A stretch of 64,000 nucleotides of DNA from an uncultured Duncaniella sp. (GTDB lineage: Bacteria; Bacteroidota; Bacteroidia; Bacteroidales; Muribaculaceae): the NCBI GenBank assembly GCA_910588795.1, contig CAJURI010000001.1, positions 67,732 to 131,731 on the forward strand, in the 5' to 3' direction. The position numbers and the translations under genes were made by a program. Shown piece by piece: positions 45,883-57,614 of the stretch. The notes under the pieces were generated by a model. The model had not been told where the DNA came from and ran no database searches. It worked only from the letters and a program-made list of their open reading frames with translations. Within the stretch, counting starts at the first letter, position 1. Each line of letters opens with the position of its first letter.

Positions 45883-48800
45883 ATGATGCTAAAAATATAC
45901 AGATTATTCACCACTCTTCTCTGCGTCAGCCTCGCCATGTCATCCTGCACCGACGACGTGCTTCTTGACTCAAGCTACATAGGTGACGGTGAAGCGGAGA
46001 TAACGGCCGAAATTACATTCAAGCCTCTGTATCCCGCGCTCAGCAGCCGCAGTGTCACTGGCGGAACTCCGGGCAACGCGCTCAAGGAGATCGACAATCT
46101 CATGCTCCTATTCTACAACACCAAAAATGAGCTTGTCTACCGTCTCCCCTACTCCGACCCTGCCATAGAAAAGACCACCAACAAGCCCGCCGACCAGCCA
46201 GGCACCGACAAGGAGCATGTGGCCGAGACATCCACACTCAAGGCTACGGTGAAGATCCCCAAGATCAAGTATGGACGCTACTACATATACGCTGTGGCCA
46301 ACATGCCCGAGAGCGTGCTCACCGAAGAAGCCGTGTCGACACCCGACAAGCTCAAGACCATCACTCTGACATGGAACGAGAGCGACATAGCAGCCAACAA
46401 GCAGATGTTCGGCTACTTCTCGGAAAGCAACTCCAGCGTCGGTTTCAACGCGCCTCAGATGACTGTCAATCAGGGATCCGTGAAGCTGCATGCATGGATC
46501 AAGCGCGCCGCCTCAAAAGTCACCGTGGCGTTCAACGGCACAAAGCTTAAGGAGGGCGTGGAAATATTCATCAAGTCGGTAGCCATAAAGGACATACCCG
46601 TCAACTGCTACCTCGGCGCAAACAATCCCGCCGAACCTGACAAAAAGATCCCCCTTATCAAGGAGGGTCAGGTGATGACCTACGGCACAGGCGACACATA
46701 CACCCCGCAATGGATAGGATATATATCCAAGGACCATCCCATCAACGGATATGACCAGGATATAGTGAACGACACGAAATTAACCAACGAAGCAAAACTC
46801 GAACAGCTCCATTCCGAGAACATAAACGCGCTCTATCTCTTCGAGAACTTGCAGGGAGAAGGTGAGGAAAACTCTCCGTCCGACAAGCATCAACAAGTCA
46901 ACGACCAGCACAAGCAGGACGGCATAGTGTCATATCCCGACGGCACCGACCCGACCAACATAGCATGGAAAGACGCCAAGATGTACGGGTCGTATATCGA
47001 AGTGAAAGCCTTCTACCGGTGCAGCAACTCCGACGGCACCATCAACAAGGCCGAAGGGGAAGGTGAGATCACCTACCGCTTCATGCTCGGCAAGGACACC
47101 GAACTCGACTACAACACCGAACGCAACTACCACTACAAACTCACCCTCAACTTCAACGGCTATGCCAACGACGTTGACTGGCACATCGACTACAAGAAAG
47201 ATCCGGAAAATATACTCCGTTTCCCAAGACCATTCTATATATCATATCTCTACGGACAATCCACAATGGTACCTATGGAGTTTGAAACTGATGAAGATAT
47301 GGTCATAACAAAAGTAACAGCAGAAATAACGTCCAATAATTGGGCTCCGTCTTTTCTTCCCGGACAGACCAAATATTCTTTCAATGGAACACCGAATACA
47401 CAACCATCCTCATGGTGGAACGATCAATATGCTCTGTATGTAAGTGCATCAGATGACCCGGTCGGAAGAAAATACAATGGTTTCCTCTCTCTAAGAAAAC
47501 CACTGAATCTGCTTGTGGTTCCACAAAACGGCACAGGTGCATTAGGCATGGATGCTAATGAAAAGCATTATAATGATAACAACCTGGGATCACGCACATA
47601 TGAAGGAGATGAGGTAAAGATCAGCGAAATTCCCCTCTTCGAGGCTATATATAAGGACCAGTTGCATGTGCAACGTGAAGGAAGGACGTACTATGTGAAA
47701 ATGCCTATATGGACACGAGCACGTAACCTCATTACAAAAACAGCATTCACCGGCAACAATCCATATGATTCATATTACCGTGATGCAAAAATACATGTTG
47801 AGATAGAACTCAGCAACAGCGACGGAAGCAAAAAAATAACTCTTAAAAGCGATGAAGCCGATCTGACAGGCACACAGCCAGGCGGAACACCCGCTGACAA
47901 AGATATACTTGTAAAGCAGGTACGCCGACTCGTCAATCCTAAAGGAATATGGCGAAGTGCGAATAACTCCGCCGACTTCCATGTCGTTCTTAAGGTTCTT
48001 AAAAGTGTTGATGATGTCACATTTACTGATCTTAAAAGCGATGGGCCATGGCGTGCATATGTAATTCGCGATACCGAGTCAGACGATAAGACAGGTGACG
48101 GTGGCTTCATAAGCCTTAAAGGTGCAGCCGGAACTACCGTTGGCCATACGACGTTTGATTTCAATGGTCATACAATTACCCGTAAATGCATTGAAGGTGT
48201 CGATAATACAGAAATGGATTTCACTGTAAAATTCAGTAAAATAAAACCGACCCGACCAAGATATGCCATAATTCGTGTGGAATATAACTATAATTCCTGT
48301 TATCATCTGATATTTGTCCGACAAGGATACGATGCCGATAATATTATTGACGGCGGTGTCAAATGGTGTACAGCCAATATGTATGACCAAACCAATTTAG
48401 CTAAAACACCCCTTGATGAAGGTTCTCTTTTCAGATTTGGCAACTGGAATGGCATAAAATCTGAAAACAATGTGAATAAAGGTAAAAATCCATGGATAAA
48501 AATAGTTCCGGATGATTTCAAGAATAATGTCGGCAACAACCTGACAATGACAGACGGGACTACAAAAAACTGGGGAGATATAACAAGTAAGGATCCTAAA
48601 ACAGAGTCTTTTGAAGATCCCAAAAACACAAAATATCGTTTTGCTGATTGGGATGACTATCGTACACTTGTACCGAAAGATCTCAATAATGCTGAAGAAG
48701 TAGCAAATTTCAAAATCAAGGTTGGCTATGGGGTACTTTATGGCGATGGCGCAACTGAGACTGCAGACTCTCTCGATGTAGCATTCGGATATAAATATGA

Positions 48801-49230
48801 CGAAAAAAATAAAGGAGTATCGAGCAAAGGAATGCGCGGATGTTTTGCATATAACGTAGAAACCGGAAAGAATATCTTCTTCCCGATAGGATCGTCCGGT
48901 TACGGACATCGTCTAAGACAACTGGATAATGTGCCACAAGGAGGCACTTTACGATACTCAAGTGCCAATAGATGGGGATATTTTAACGCAAACGTTGGTC
49001 CATACTCACCATACGGAGTATATTGTGCACCACTATTCTTTGATGTGTTCCGTTCTCCAGGTGCAATATACTGGTTTCAAACCGGAATTGGTAAACCAAC
49101 GGATGATGATGGACTATATGTTGCATGGGATATAAATTATGCGACATTCGACTTCAACCGCATAACCCTTACAAATGTACACAGCAGCACAGGTGCAGAC
49201 GCATGCTTCATACGCTGCATAGAAAAATAG
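45883..49230 (+). CDS. DUF4906-like giant fimbrial tip/adhesin candidate
   Basis: 1115 residues. Lipoprotein signal LCVSLAMSSC-TDD (Cys about residue 24). The N-terminal half (to about residue 445) is pilin-like and includes YAVANMPESV and YRFMLGKDTELDYNTERNYHYKLTLNF. From there it is DUF4906/BACON-like, ending in a FISUMP-like segment (FFPIGSSGYGHRL, then GTLRYSSANRWGYF). No polymerising strand is seen at its end, as expected for a tip. Codon and base use turn AT-rich from about 47.2 kb to about 49.1 kb, against GC-rich flanks. This suggests exchange of the C-terminal binding region. Confidence 0.75.
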   Translation: MMLKIYRLFTTLLCVSLAMSSCTDDVLLDSSYIGDGEAEITAEITFKPLYPALSSRSVTGGTPGNALKEIDNLMLLFYNTKNELVYRLPYSDPAIEKTTNKPADQPGTDKEHVAETSTLKATVKIPKIKYGRYYIYAVANMPESVLTEEAVSTPDKLKTITLTWNESDIAANKQMFGYFSESNSSVGFNAPQMTVNQGSVKLHAWIKRAASKVTVAFNGTKLKEGVEIFIKSVAIKDIPVNCYLGANNPAEPDKKIPLIKEGQVMTYGTGDTYTPQWIGYISKDHPINGYDQDIVNDTKLTNEAKLEQLHSENINALYLFENLQGEGEENSPSDKHQQVNDQHKQDGIVSYPDGTDPTNIAWKDAKMYGSYIEVKAFYRCSNSDGTINKAEGEGEITYRFMLGKDTELDYNTERNYHYKLTLNFNGYANDVDWHIDYKKDPENILRFPRPFYISYLYGQSTMVPMEFETDEDMVITKVTAEITSNNWAPSFLPGQTKYSFNGTPNTQPSSWWNDQYALYVSASDDPVGRKYNGFLSLRKPLNLLVVPQNGTGALGMDANEKHYNDNNLGSRTYEGDEVKISEIPLFEAIYKDQLHVQREGRTYYVKMPIWTRARNLITKTAFTGNNPYDSYYRDAKIHVEIELSNSDGSKKITLKSDEADLTGTQPGGTPADKDILVKQVRRLVNPKGIWRSANNSADFHVVLKVLKSVDDVTFTDLKSDGPWRAYVIRDTESDDKTGDGGFISLKGAAGTTVGHTTFDFNGHTITRKCIEGVDNTEMDFTVKFSKIKPTRPRYAIIRVEYNYNSCYHLIFVRQGYDADNIIDGGVKWCTANMYDQTNLAKTPLDEGSLFRFGNWNGIKSENNVNKGKNPWIKIVPDDFKNNVGNNLTMTDGTTKNWGDITSKDPKTESFEDPKNTKYRFADWDDYRTLVPKDLNNAEEVANFKIKVGYGVLYGDGATETADSLDVAFGYKYDEKNKGVSSKGMRGCFAYNVETGKNIFFPIGSSGYGHRLRQLDNVPQGGTLRYSSANRWGYFNANVGPYSPYGVYCAPLFFDVFRSPGAIYWFQTGIGKPTDDDGLYVAWDINYATFDFNRITLTNVHSSTGADACFIRCIEK

Positions 49231-49269
49231 CGTCTTAAACCGTCACAAGACCTCATTAAGCCCCAAAAT

Positions 49270-49310
49270 ACAGGAGGACAGGAGAACACTTACATCTCCT
49301 GTCCTCCTGT
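49270..49310. terminator. Perfect 16-bp hairpin, left of the module
   Basis: Arms 49270-49285 (starts ACAGGAGGACAGG) and 49295-49310, with a 9-base loop. Short CTTT follows. It lies 40 bases after the fimbrial gene and resembles the hairpin at 51765. Confidence 0.7.
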
Positions 49311-49368
49311 CTTTGGCATTTGGGGACGAGAGTGACTTTTATGCGTCCAATTTTATCGTATCACAAGA

Positions 49369-49452
49369 ATGACCCGATAAATGACACGATAAATGACACG
49401 ATAAATGACACGATAAATGACACGATAAATGGAACGATAAATGGAACGATAA
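49369..49452. repeat. Seven tandem 12-bp repeats (ATGACACGATAA)
   Basis: Units at 49369, 49381, 49393, 49405, 49417, 49429 and 49441. The first is ATGACCCGATAA, four are identical ATGACACGATAA and the last two are ATGGAACGATAA. Located 53 bases before the -7 box of the ATPase gene. Iteron-like; could bind a regulator. Confidence 0.85.
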
Positions 49453-49504
49453 GCATGTTGGAAATTTTAACATCGGAAACAGCCTTAAATCAGAATATTA
49501 TAGC

Positions 49505-49512
49505 TACTTTTG
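49505..49512 (+). promoter_or_regulatory. -7 box for the AAA ATPase gene, 4 bases from the ATG
   Basis: TACTTTTG ends 4 bases before the ATG at 49517. Transcription would start around the start codon, so a leaderless mRNA is likely. Confidence 0.5.
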
Positions 49513-49516
49513 CGGC

Positions 49517-50602
49517 ATGTCCACAATTTTAAAATCATTCAGCTACTCTACCGCCGCCTGGCACCTTGACCGGCTTGTCTTTGACGGGACAAATCTGATC
49601 ATAGGCAAGAACACGGCAGGCAAAAGCCGCACCTTGGACGCGCTCAACAGGGTCAGGCTCCTGATAGCCAGAGGTGAAGGACTTGAAAAGACTTCAGGTT
49701 TCGAAACGGAGCTTGTATTTGCCGACGGAGAGGACGAGATAAAACTCGCGCTGAAAATAAGCAAGAATAAAGTAGCCAGAGAAGAGCTGTCAGTCAACGG
49801 GAAAAAGATAATCCACCGCAACAGCCGATCGGCCGAGATACAGAAAGAGAAAATCAATCCTCCGGCTGACCGTTTTATAATGCATGTGCGCAGGGACACC
49901 GAAAAATACCCCGAGATAGAGAAGCTGATAAAATGGGCTGACAACTCCATCATACGCAGCTTCATCGACGACAGGAAGCCAACGCAATCAGAACTCTTTG
50001 ACCTCGTGCATGAGTTCACCCCCGACATGAAGCGTCATGTGGTGGAGATGGCAAACAAGGTAGGGTTCCCGCTGGTGAAATTCGACACAATCGACAATAT
50101 ACTCAAGGGATACAGCAATCTGCCGGCGGAGTCGAAGGCCAAGTTCAAGTATATATTCTTCCATGAAAAGGGTATAGGTCAGCCACTGCTGCTTCAGGAG
50201 CTGTCCAACGGAATGCGCCGCACCCTGCAGCTACTTATAATGATAGAGCAGCTGCTGCTCTATAAAAGCAACGGCGATCCTGTATTCATAGCCATAGACG
50301 ACCTCGGCGAAGGGCTCGACTATTCAAAGTCGACCGGAGTGGGGCGGCTGCTCTTCGACATATGCCGGGAACACGGCATGCAGCTCATGGCCACAAGCAA
50401 CGAGGAGTTCATGATGAACATAGTGGATATCGGGGAATGGAACATACTTGTGCGCAAGAATCAGACCGTGAAGTCATTAAACGCCGCCAACCATCCCGAA
50501 CTGTTCGATGAATTCCGGTTCTCGGGCCTCGACAACTTCGACCTCTTCACATCCGACGTGCTCAACCGCGCGGCATCAAACCTGTTCACGGAGGAGGAAT
50601 GA
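49517..50602 (+). CDS. OLD-like AAA ATPase of a two-gene module
   Basis: 361 residues. ABC/SMC-type ATPase: Walker A GKNTAGKS (30-37), signature LSNGMRR (about 235), and a Walker B-like FIAIDDLGEGLD (about 256-267) with Asp-Asp where Asp-Glu is usual and a Glu two residues on. A switch segment, MATSNEEF, has Asn where many relatives have His. This is the AAA-15/21 type used in phage-defence pairs such as AbiL, Gabija and PARIS. Its end overlaps the next gene (ATGA). Confidence 0.8.
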   Translation: MSTILKSFSYSTAAWHLDRLVFDGTNLIIGKNTAGKSRTLDALNRVRLLIARGEGLEKTSGFETELVFADGEDEIKLALKISKNKVAREELSVNGKKIIHRNSRSAEIQKEKINPPADRFIMHVRRDTEKYPEIEKLIKWADNSIIRSFIDDRKPTQSELFDLVHEFTPDMKRHVVEMANKVGFPLVKFDTIDNILKGYSNLPAESKAKFKYIFFHEKGIGQPLLLQELSNGMRRTLQLLIMIEQLLLYKSNGDPVFIAIDDLGEGLDYSKSTGVGRLLFDICREHGMQLMATSNEEFMMNIVDIGEWNILVRKNQTVKSLNAANHPELFDEFRFSGLDNFDLFTSDVLNRAASNLFTEEE

Positions 50603-51336
50603 GCCGCAAGATAGCAGTCTATGTGGAGGGTGACACCGAACTGATATTCGTGAGGGAGTTCCTTCTGAAATGGTTTGGCTACGATGGCACGGCCGTAGGG
50701 TTCCGGTGCTACAATCTGCGGGATGCGGAACCGCCCGGCCACCCTACCGAATACACCTATGGAGCGGACGATCCGGAACGGTTCTACGAGATAGTCAACG
50801 TGGGCAACGACACGAGCGTGCTCAGCAAGGTGCTAAAAAATGCCGAACGCTACCGGAATCTGGACTTCGAGCGTGTGGTGGCTCTGCGCGACATGTACTG
50901 CGACAACTATCACAAGCTTACATACGGGCGGACCATCAATCAGGAACTTAACACGCGCTTTATAGAGGGAGCCGCCAAAAGCATTGCCGACAAGGGATTT
51001 TCAGGCTTTGTGATGTGCCATTTCGCCATCATGGAGGTAGAGGCATGGGTCCTCGGCATGGGGTGGTATCTTGAGAGAATGGATCAGTCGCTGACACAAC
51101 AGCATCTGCTCGACAGTCTCGGTCTTGATCTTGAGGCCGATCCCGAGACCACCGAATACCATCCCGCGGACCGCCTGAACGATATCTATGGTCTGATCGG
51201 CACATCCTACGGCAAGCATCACACACAGGCAAACTCCATAATGGGCCTGCTTGACAAGGATGATTTCATGATGCTTATGTCGCTCGGCAAGTGCAGCTCG
51301 TTCAGCCGGTTCGCTTCCAGCCTCCTGAGCATTTAA
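50599..51336 (+). CDS. TOPRIM/DUF4276-like nuclease partner
   Basis: 245 residues. N-terminal KIAVYVEGDTELIFVREFL carries the TOPRIM-type Glu (E10) and E14; ALRDMYCDN (about 95-102) gives the acidic pair, and a later MEVEAW (about 147-152) is typical of DUF4276-like proteins. In known defence pairs this type is the effector held by an ATPase. Here the overlap with the ATPase stop shows coupled translation. Exact family assignment needs a profile search; RloB-type is an alternative. Confidence 0.7.
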   Translation: MSRKIAVYVEGDTELIFVREFLLKWFGYDGTAVGFRCYNLRDAEPPGHPTEYTYGADDPERFYEIVNVGNDTSVLSKVLKNAERYRNLDFERVVALRDMYCDNYHKLTYGRTINQELNTRFIEGAAKSIADKGFSGFVMCHFAIMEVEAWVLGMGWYLERMDQSLTQQHLLDSLGLDLEADPETTEYHPADRLNDIYGLIGTSYGKHHTQANSIMGLLDKDDFMMLMSLGKCSSFSRFASSLLSI

Positions 51337-51356
51337 AATGGCGGACGGAATAAGCC

Positions 51357-51743
51357 ATGAATTACAAAGCGACCGACATGACAAAGATCGAAAACGAAAT
51401 GCAGTATCAGGTAACACTCAAAAGAGTGGAAGAACTGATGCTGACTTTGCCGGAAGATACTCCGGCAGATGACCCTCGTATGGTAGAACTTACCCTGCTT
51501 GGAAATTTAGTAGCAGATTACGATGAGGAACATTACCCGATAGGCAAGCCGTCGTTGATAGAGATGATTAAATTGCGTATGTACGAAATGGGACTTACGC
51601 AGGTTGCATTGTCGAAACTGCTCGGCATTAACAGTTCTCGCATTTGCGAATACCTATCTGGAAAAAAAGAGCCTACGCTTGTACAAGCGAGAGTAATAAG
51701 TCAGCGTCTGAATATTGACCCAGCAATTGTACTGGGAATATAA
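51357..51743 (+). CDS. HigA-like helix-turn-helix protein
   Basis: 128 residues from ATG 51357 (an in-frame ATG at 51378 would give 121). C-terminal HTH_3 domain (about 65-120): MYEMGLTQVALSKLLGINSSRICEYLSGKKEPTLVQARVISQRLNID. Resembles the antitoxin/repressor of HigBA, but no HigB-sized toxin gene adjoins it. It follows the TOPRIM gene by 20 bases and is visibly more AT-rich than it. Possible repressor or antitoxin of the module. Confidence 0.8.
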   Translation: MNYKATDMTKIENEMQYQVTLKRVEELMLTLPEDTPADDPRMVELTLLGNLVADYDEEHYPIGKPSLIEMIKLRMYEMGLTQVALSKLLGINSSRICEYLSGKKEPTLVQARVISQRLNIDPAIVLGI

Positions 51744-51764
51744 CAACACATCTAAAATTATGAA

Positions 51765-51815
51765 AGACAGGAGAACAGGAGAACAAAAGATGTAGGTTCT
51801 CCTGTTCTCTTGTCT
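51765..51815. terminator. 20-bp hairpin, right of the module
   Basis: Arms 51765-51784 and 51796-51815 pair with one G-U wobble around an 11-base loop. Built of the same AGGAGAACA-type words as the hairpin at 49270. It lies between the HTH gene and the convergent metH. Confidence 0.7.
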
Positions 51816-51822
51816 GATATTT

Positions 51823-55386
<3,564 letters not shown>

Positions 55387-55445
55387 ATAAGTTCCAAAAG
55401 GTCTATAGATGGTTGTCGTGTATATTTCTGTGTGTCTTTATTATG

Positions 55446-55530
55446 CGGTTATAGGGCAATGTGGCGGGCTATACGGCACGGCGGCGATTACTGCCGTCAG
55501 CGATCCCACAACCACATGGCCCTATAACCG
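55446..55530. repeat. Long imperfect inverted repeat upstream of metH
   Basis: Outer arms CGGTTATAGGGC (55446-55457) and GCCCTATAACCG (55519-55530), extended inward by ATGTGG / CCACAT with one mismatch. A second hairpin, ACGGC / GCCGT (55478-55497), lies inside. Could be a terminator for the M48 gene or a structured leader of metH. Confidence 0.55.
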
Positions 55531-55556
55531 TGTAGTCTGCTAAGAAAAGGTGGCTC

Positions 55557-56342
55557 TTACGGTCTCTTGTAGCCGTCCTTGGTGGCACGCTTTGTCATGC
55601 GCTCGATGCGTGCCTTGGTCTCGGGGTGTGACGAGAACATGCGGTCGATGTAGCTTGACGAACCTCCGGCCTTGTTCTCCATGGTGAGGAACTTCTCGAA
55701 AGCCTTGACCATGCCCCACGGGTTGCGGCCGTTGGCAACAAGGAACTCATATCCGCAGTCGTCGGCCTCGTTCTCCTGCTTCTGCGAGAACTTCGCGCCG
55801 GCGAGCGACTCACCGAGCTTGCCGAGCTGCGACTCGGTGAGAGCGGCGGCGACATCGCTTGTAGAGGCTATCACATCCTTGGCTGCGCCTGTCAGGAGCT
55901 CCTGCTTGAAAGCGTTCTTGCTGTGGTGCTTCCCGACGTGTCCTATCTCATGGCCTATGATGCCCATGAGCTCGTCGTCGTCCATAATATCCATCAGTGA
56001 GGAGAACACACGCACACTGCCGTCAGGACAGGCGAACGCATTCACGTCGATCACTTCATAGACCTTGAAATTCAGGGGTATTCCGTTTATATCGTTGATA
56101 CCCTCGACAAGCTTGTTGAGACGCTTGGTGTAGGGGCTGTCGGCATCCGACACCTTGTTGTGGGTATCCATCCAGTCGACCGACTCCTTGACATAGGCTG
56201 CCATCTGTGCATCGGTCAGCGTAAGGGCCTTCACACCCTTGGCTGCGGCTCCCACGAGCTTGCCAACCTTGAACTGTGCGTTGGCTGTGCCTGCCATGCA
56301 CAGAACCAGCACAGCGGCAAGAATTGCAGTAACTTTTTTCAT
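55557..56342 (-). CDS. M48 family zinc metalloprotease, secreted
   Basis: 261 residues with a signal peptide (cleavage near NAQ). HEIGH (131-135) is the zinc motif, and QENEADDCGYEF (about 192) supplies the third ligand. VNAFACPDGSVRVFSSLMDIM before the motif and MFSSHPETKARIERM near the end are family marks. Resembles periplasmic LoiP/BepA-type proteases that process or degrade outer-membrane proteins. Promoter box at 56385 (minus). Confidence 0.92.
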   Translation of the reverse strand: MKKVTAILAAVLVLCMAGTANAQFKVGKLVGAAAKGVKALTLTDAQMAAYVKESVDWMDTHNKVSDADSPYTKRLNKLVEGINDINGIPLNFKVYEVIDVNAFACPDGSVRVFSSLMDIMDDDELMGIIGHEIGHVGKHHSKNAFKQELLTGAAKDVIASTSDVAAALTESQLGKLGESLAGAKFSQKQENEADDCGYEFLVANGRNPWGMVKAFEKFLTMENKAGGSSSYIDRMFSSHPETKARIERMTKRATKDGYKRP

Positions 56343-56384
56343 CGTAAAATGTACAATTAAAGATTTTGGTGTTAAAGATGGTCA

Positions 56385-56392
56385 CAAAATTA
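56385..56392 (-). promoter_or_regulatory. -7 box for the M48 protease gene
   Basis: Reads TAATTTTG on the minus strand, 43 bases before the ATG. Confidence 0.5.
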
Positions 56393-56450
56393 CTCAAAAT
56401 TTTCCTACAGCGTGCGTCATTACCGCACTTTTTCGCCACATCTGAGCCGG

Positions 56451-56458
56451 TAACTTTG
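56451..56458 (+). promoter_or_regulatory. -7 box for the capsid-like remnant unit
   Basis: TAACTTTG ends 2 bases before an ATG at 56461 and 26 bases before the ATG at 56485. The spacing favours 56485 as start. Confidence 0.5.
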
Positions 56459-56484
56459 CAATGTCAACCAATAACAGCACAACC

Positions 56485-56736
56485 ATGAACAAAGAGACCC
56501 CACAATCAGGCGAAACAGCCACTCCGCCGGCATCCACGGCTCCACCAGAACAAACCCCGTCCGAACAGACTCCGTCCGAAAAAAACACTCCGCCCGAGGA
56601 CACCCGAGGCGACAACGCCCCTCCCGAACTGTCGCTATGGGAACTGATGAGAGCCTCAGACACCCCTGCCACCAGGGACAACCACTCCTCGCGTGTTCTT
56701 GCCAACCTTAAGCCAAGCATATGGGACATGGCATGA
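56485..56736 (+). CDS. Small proline-rich protein, unknown
   Basis: 83 residues from ATG 56485; ATG 56461 (91 residues) would lie at or before the transcription start. The N-terminal half is Pro/Thr/Glu-rich and probably disordered; the C-terminal half has LSLWELMRAS and LANLKPSIWDMA, suggesting short helices. Not recognised. It precedes the capsid-like gene, so it could be a phage head-associated or scaffold remnant. Confidence 0.45.
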   Translation: MNKETPQSGETATPPASTAPPEQTPSEQTPSEKNTPPEDTRGDNAPPELSLWELMRASDTPATRDNHSSRVLANLKPSIWDMA

Positions 56737-56800
56737 CACATCCCTGCAATCAATCCTTCAATCCACATTTTCAACTCACACCTCAACCCACACAACCCAC

Positions 56801-57376
56801 ATGTCAGCAACAATCACAGAAAACACCGTAAGCGACGCCCCCGTAACCACCCAGATCTCAGCCCAGGTCTCCCCTACGCTTCTGCGTAGCGAAATCGATG
56901 AACGCATCATAAAGATACGCCCATCCTCAACCCCGCTCGACCAGATATCACGCATGGCCGGCGCGCGCAAGGCCGGATCCATGAAGGTGGAATACTACTC
57001 CGTGGACCTGAAGCCGGGAAGCGTGCACACCCAGGGGGCACTTCAGGCCCGCGCCATCACCAAGGACGACACCATAGAGATAAACATCGACACAAAGTCG
57101 GTGCTGTCAGTGTCGGACACGGTGCTCTTTCCCACAATAAGGAACACCGCGGGCGAACCTATAGTGGGATACGTGTTCAATGTCGACAGCAAGAAAGTGA
57201 CCATGCTTCCGGTCAACATAGAATTCAACGAGGACGGAGAGTTCAACTTCCCTGCCATAGCCGACAAGACCCTGCTTGTGCGCATGGGCCGCGCGGCCGG
57301 CGAACTCGATGTCCAGACCCCGCAATTCGCCACTCTTCCCACCAAGGAATACAATCTCTGTCAAATATTTAAATAA
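56801..57376 (+). CDS. Capsid-like phage protein, N-terminal part only
   Basis: 191 residues from ATG 56801. The pattern SEIDERIIKIRPSSTPLDQISR, then RKAGSMKVEYYSVDLKPG resembles the N-terminal region of large SU10-type capsid proteins of Bacteroidota phages, and the end LPTKEYNLCQIFK looks like the point where those proteins continue. The reading frame stops there and the AT-rich region begins within tens of bases. No portal, terminase or tail genes are nearby. GC content matches the host-like side. Confidence 0.5.
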   Translation: MSATITENTVSDAPVTTQISAQVSPTLLRSEIDERIIKIRPSSTPLDQISRMAGARKAGSMKVEYYSVDLKPGSVHTQGALQARAITKDDTIEINIDTKSVLSVSDTVLFPTIRNTAGEPIVGYVFNVDSKKVTMLPVNIEFNEDGEFNFPAIADKTLLVRMGRAAGELDVQTPQFATLPTKEYNLCQIFK

Positions 57377-57531
57377 AACTATGACAAAAACATAGTTTGT
57401 CAATCGACCGTCCGCGCCCTCCTATAATCCGTTAATATATTGGCTGTTATACCATTAGATTGCGTAAGAGCTTATGTGTTAGAGCGTTTCGGCAGTTAAT
57501 GTTTGGCGTAGGTATGGAGGGATTGGAGTAG

Positions 57532-57573
57532 CCTAAATCAATACTATATATACCTAAATCAATACTATATATA
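57532..57573. repeat. Exact 21-bp tandem duplication
   Basis: CCTAAATCAATACTATATATA occurs at 57532-57552 and again directly at 57553-57573, just before the 140-bp repeats. Confidence 0.9.
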
Positions 57574-57614
57574 AAGGAAAAACCATTAATGGTTCATTCC
57601 TACCTAATCCAATC

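Larger units (their letters stand above)
49231..49516. other. Boundary region before the AAA/TOPRIM module
   Basis: Contains the hairpin at 49270-49310, a TTTATCGT at 49352-49359 complementary to the repeat core, and the 12-bp repeat array at 49369-49452. A 70-residue reading (49320-49532) spans the array and repeats NDTI, but overlaps the ATPase start, so it is not called. Confidence 0.6.

Noticed and set aside
49369..49452. 12-bp tandem repeats as a CRISPR array
   Set aside because: Units are contiguous with no spacers and no cas genes are near.
49320..49532. 70-residue ORF across the 12-bp repeats (NDTI repeats)
   Set aside because: Entirely driven by the repeat array, overlaps the ATPase start and promoter, and has no independent support.
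51357..51743. Complete HigBA toxin-antitoxin pair
   Set aside because: Only the HigA-like part is present; no toxin-sized gene lies beside it.
55387..55556. Cobalamin riboswitch upstream of metH
   Set aside because: No B12-box-like sequence was found; only the inverted repeat is visible.
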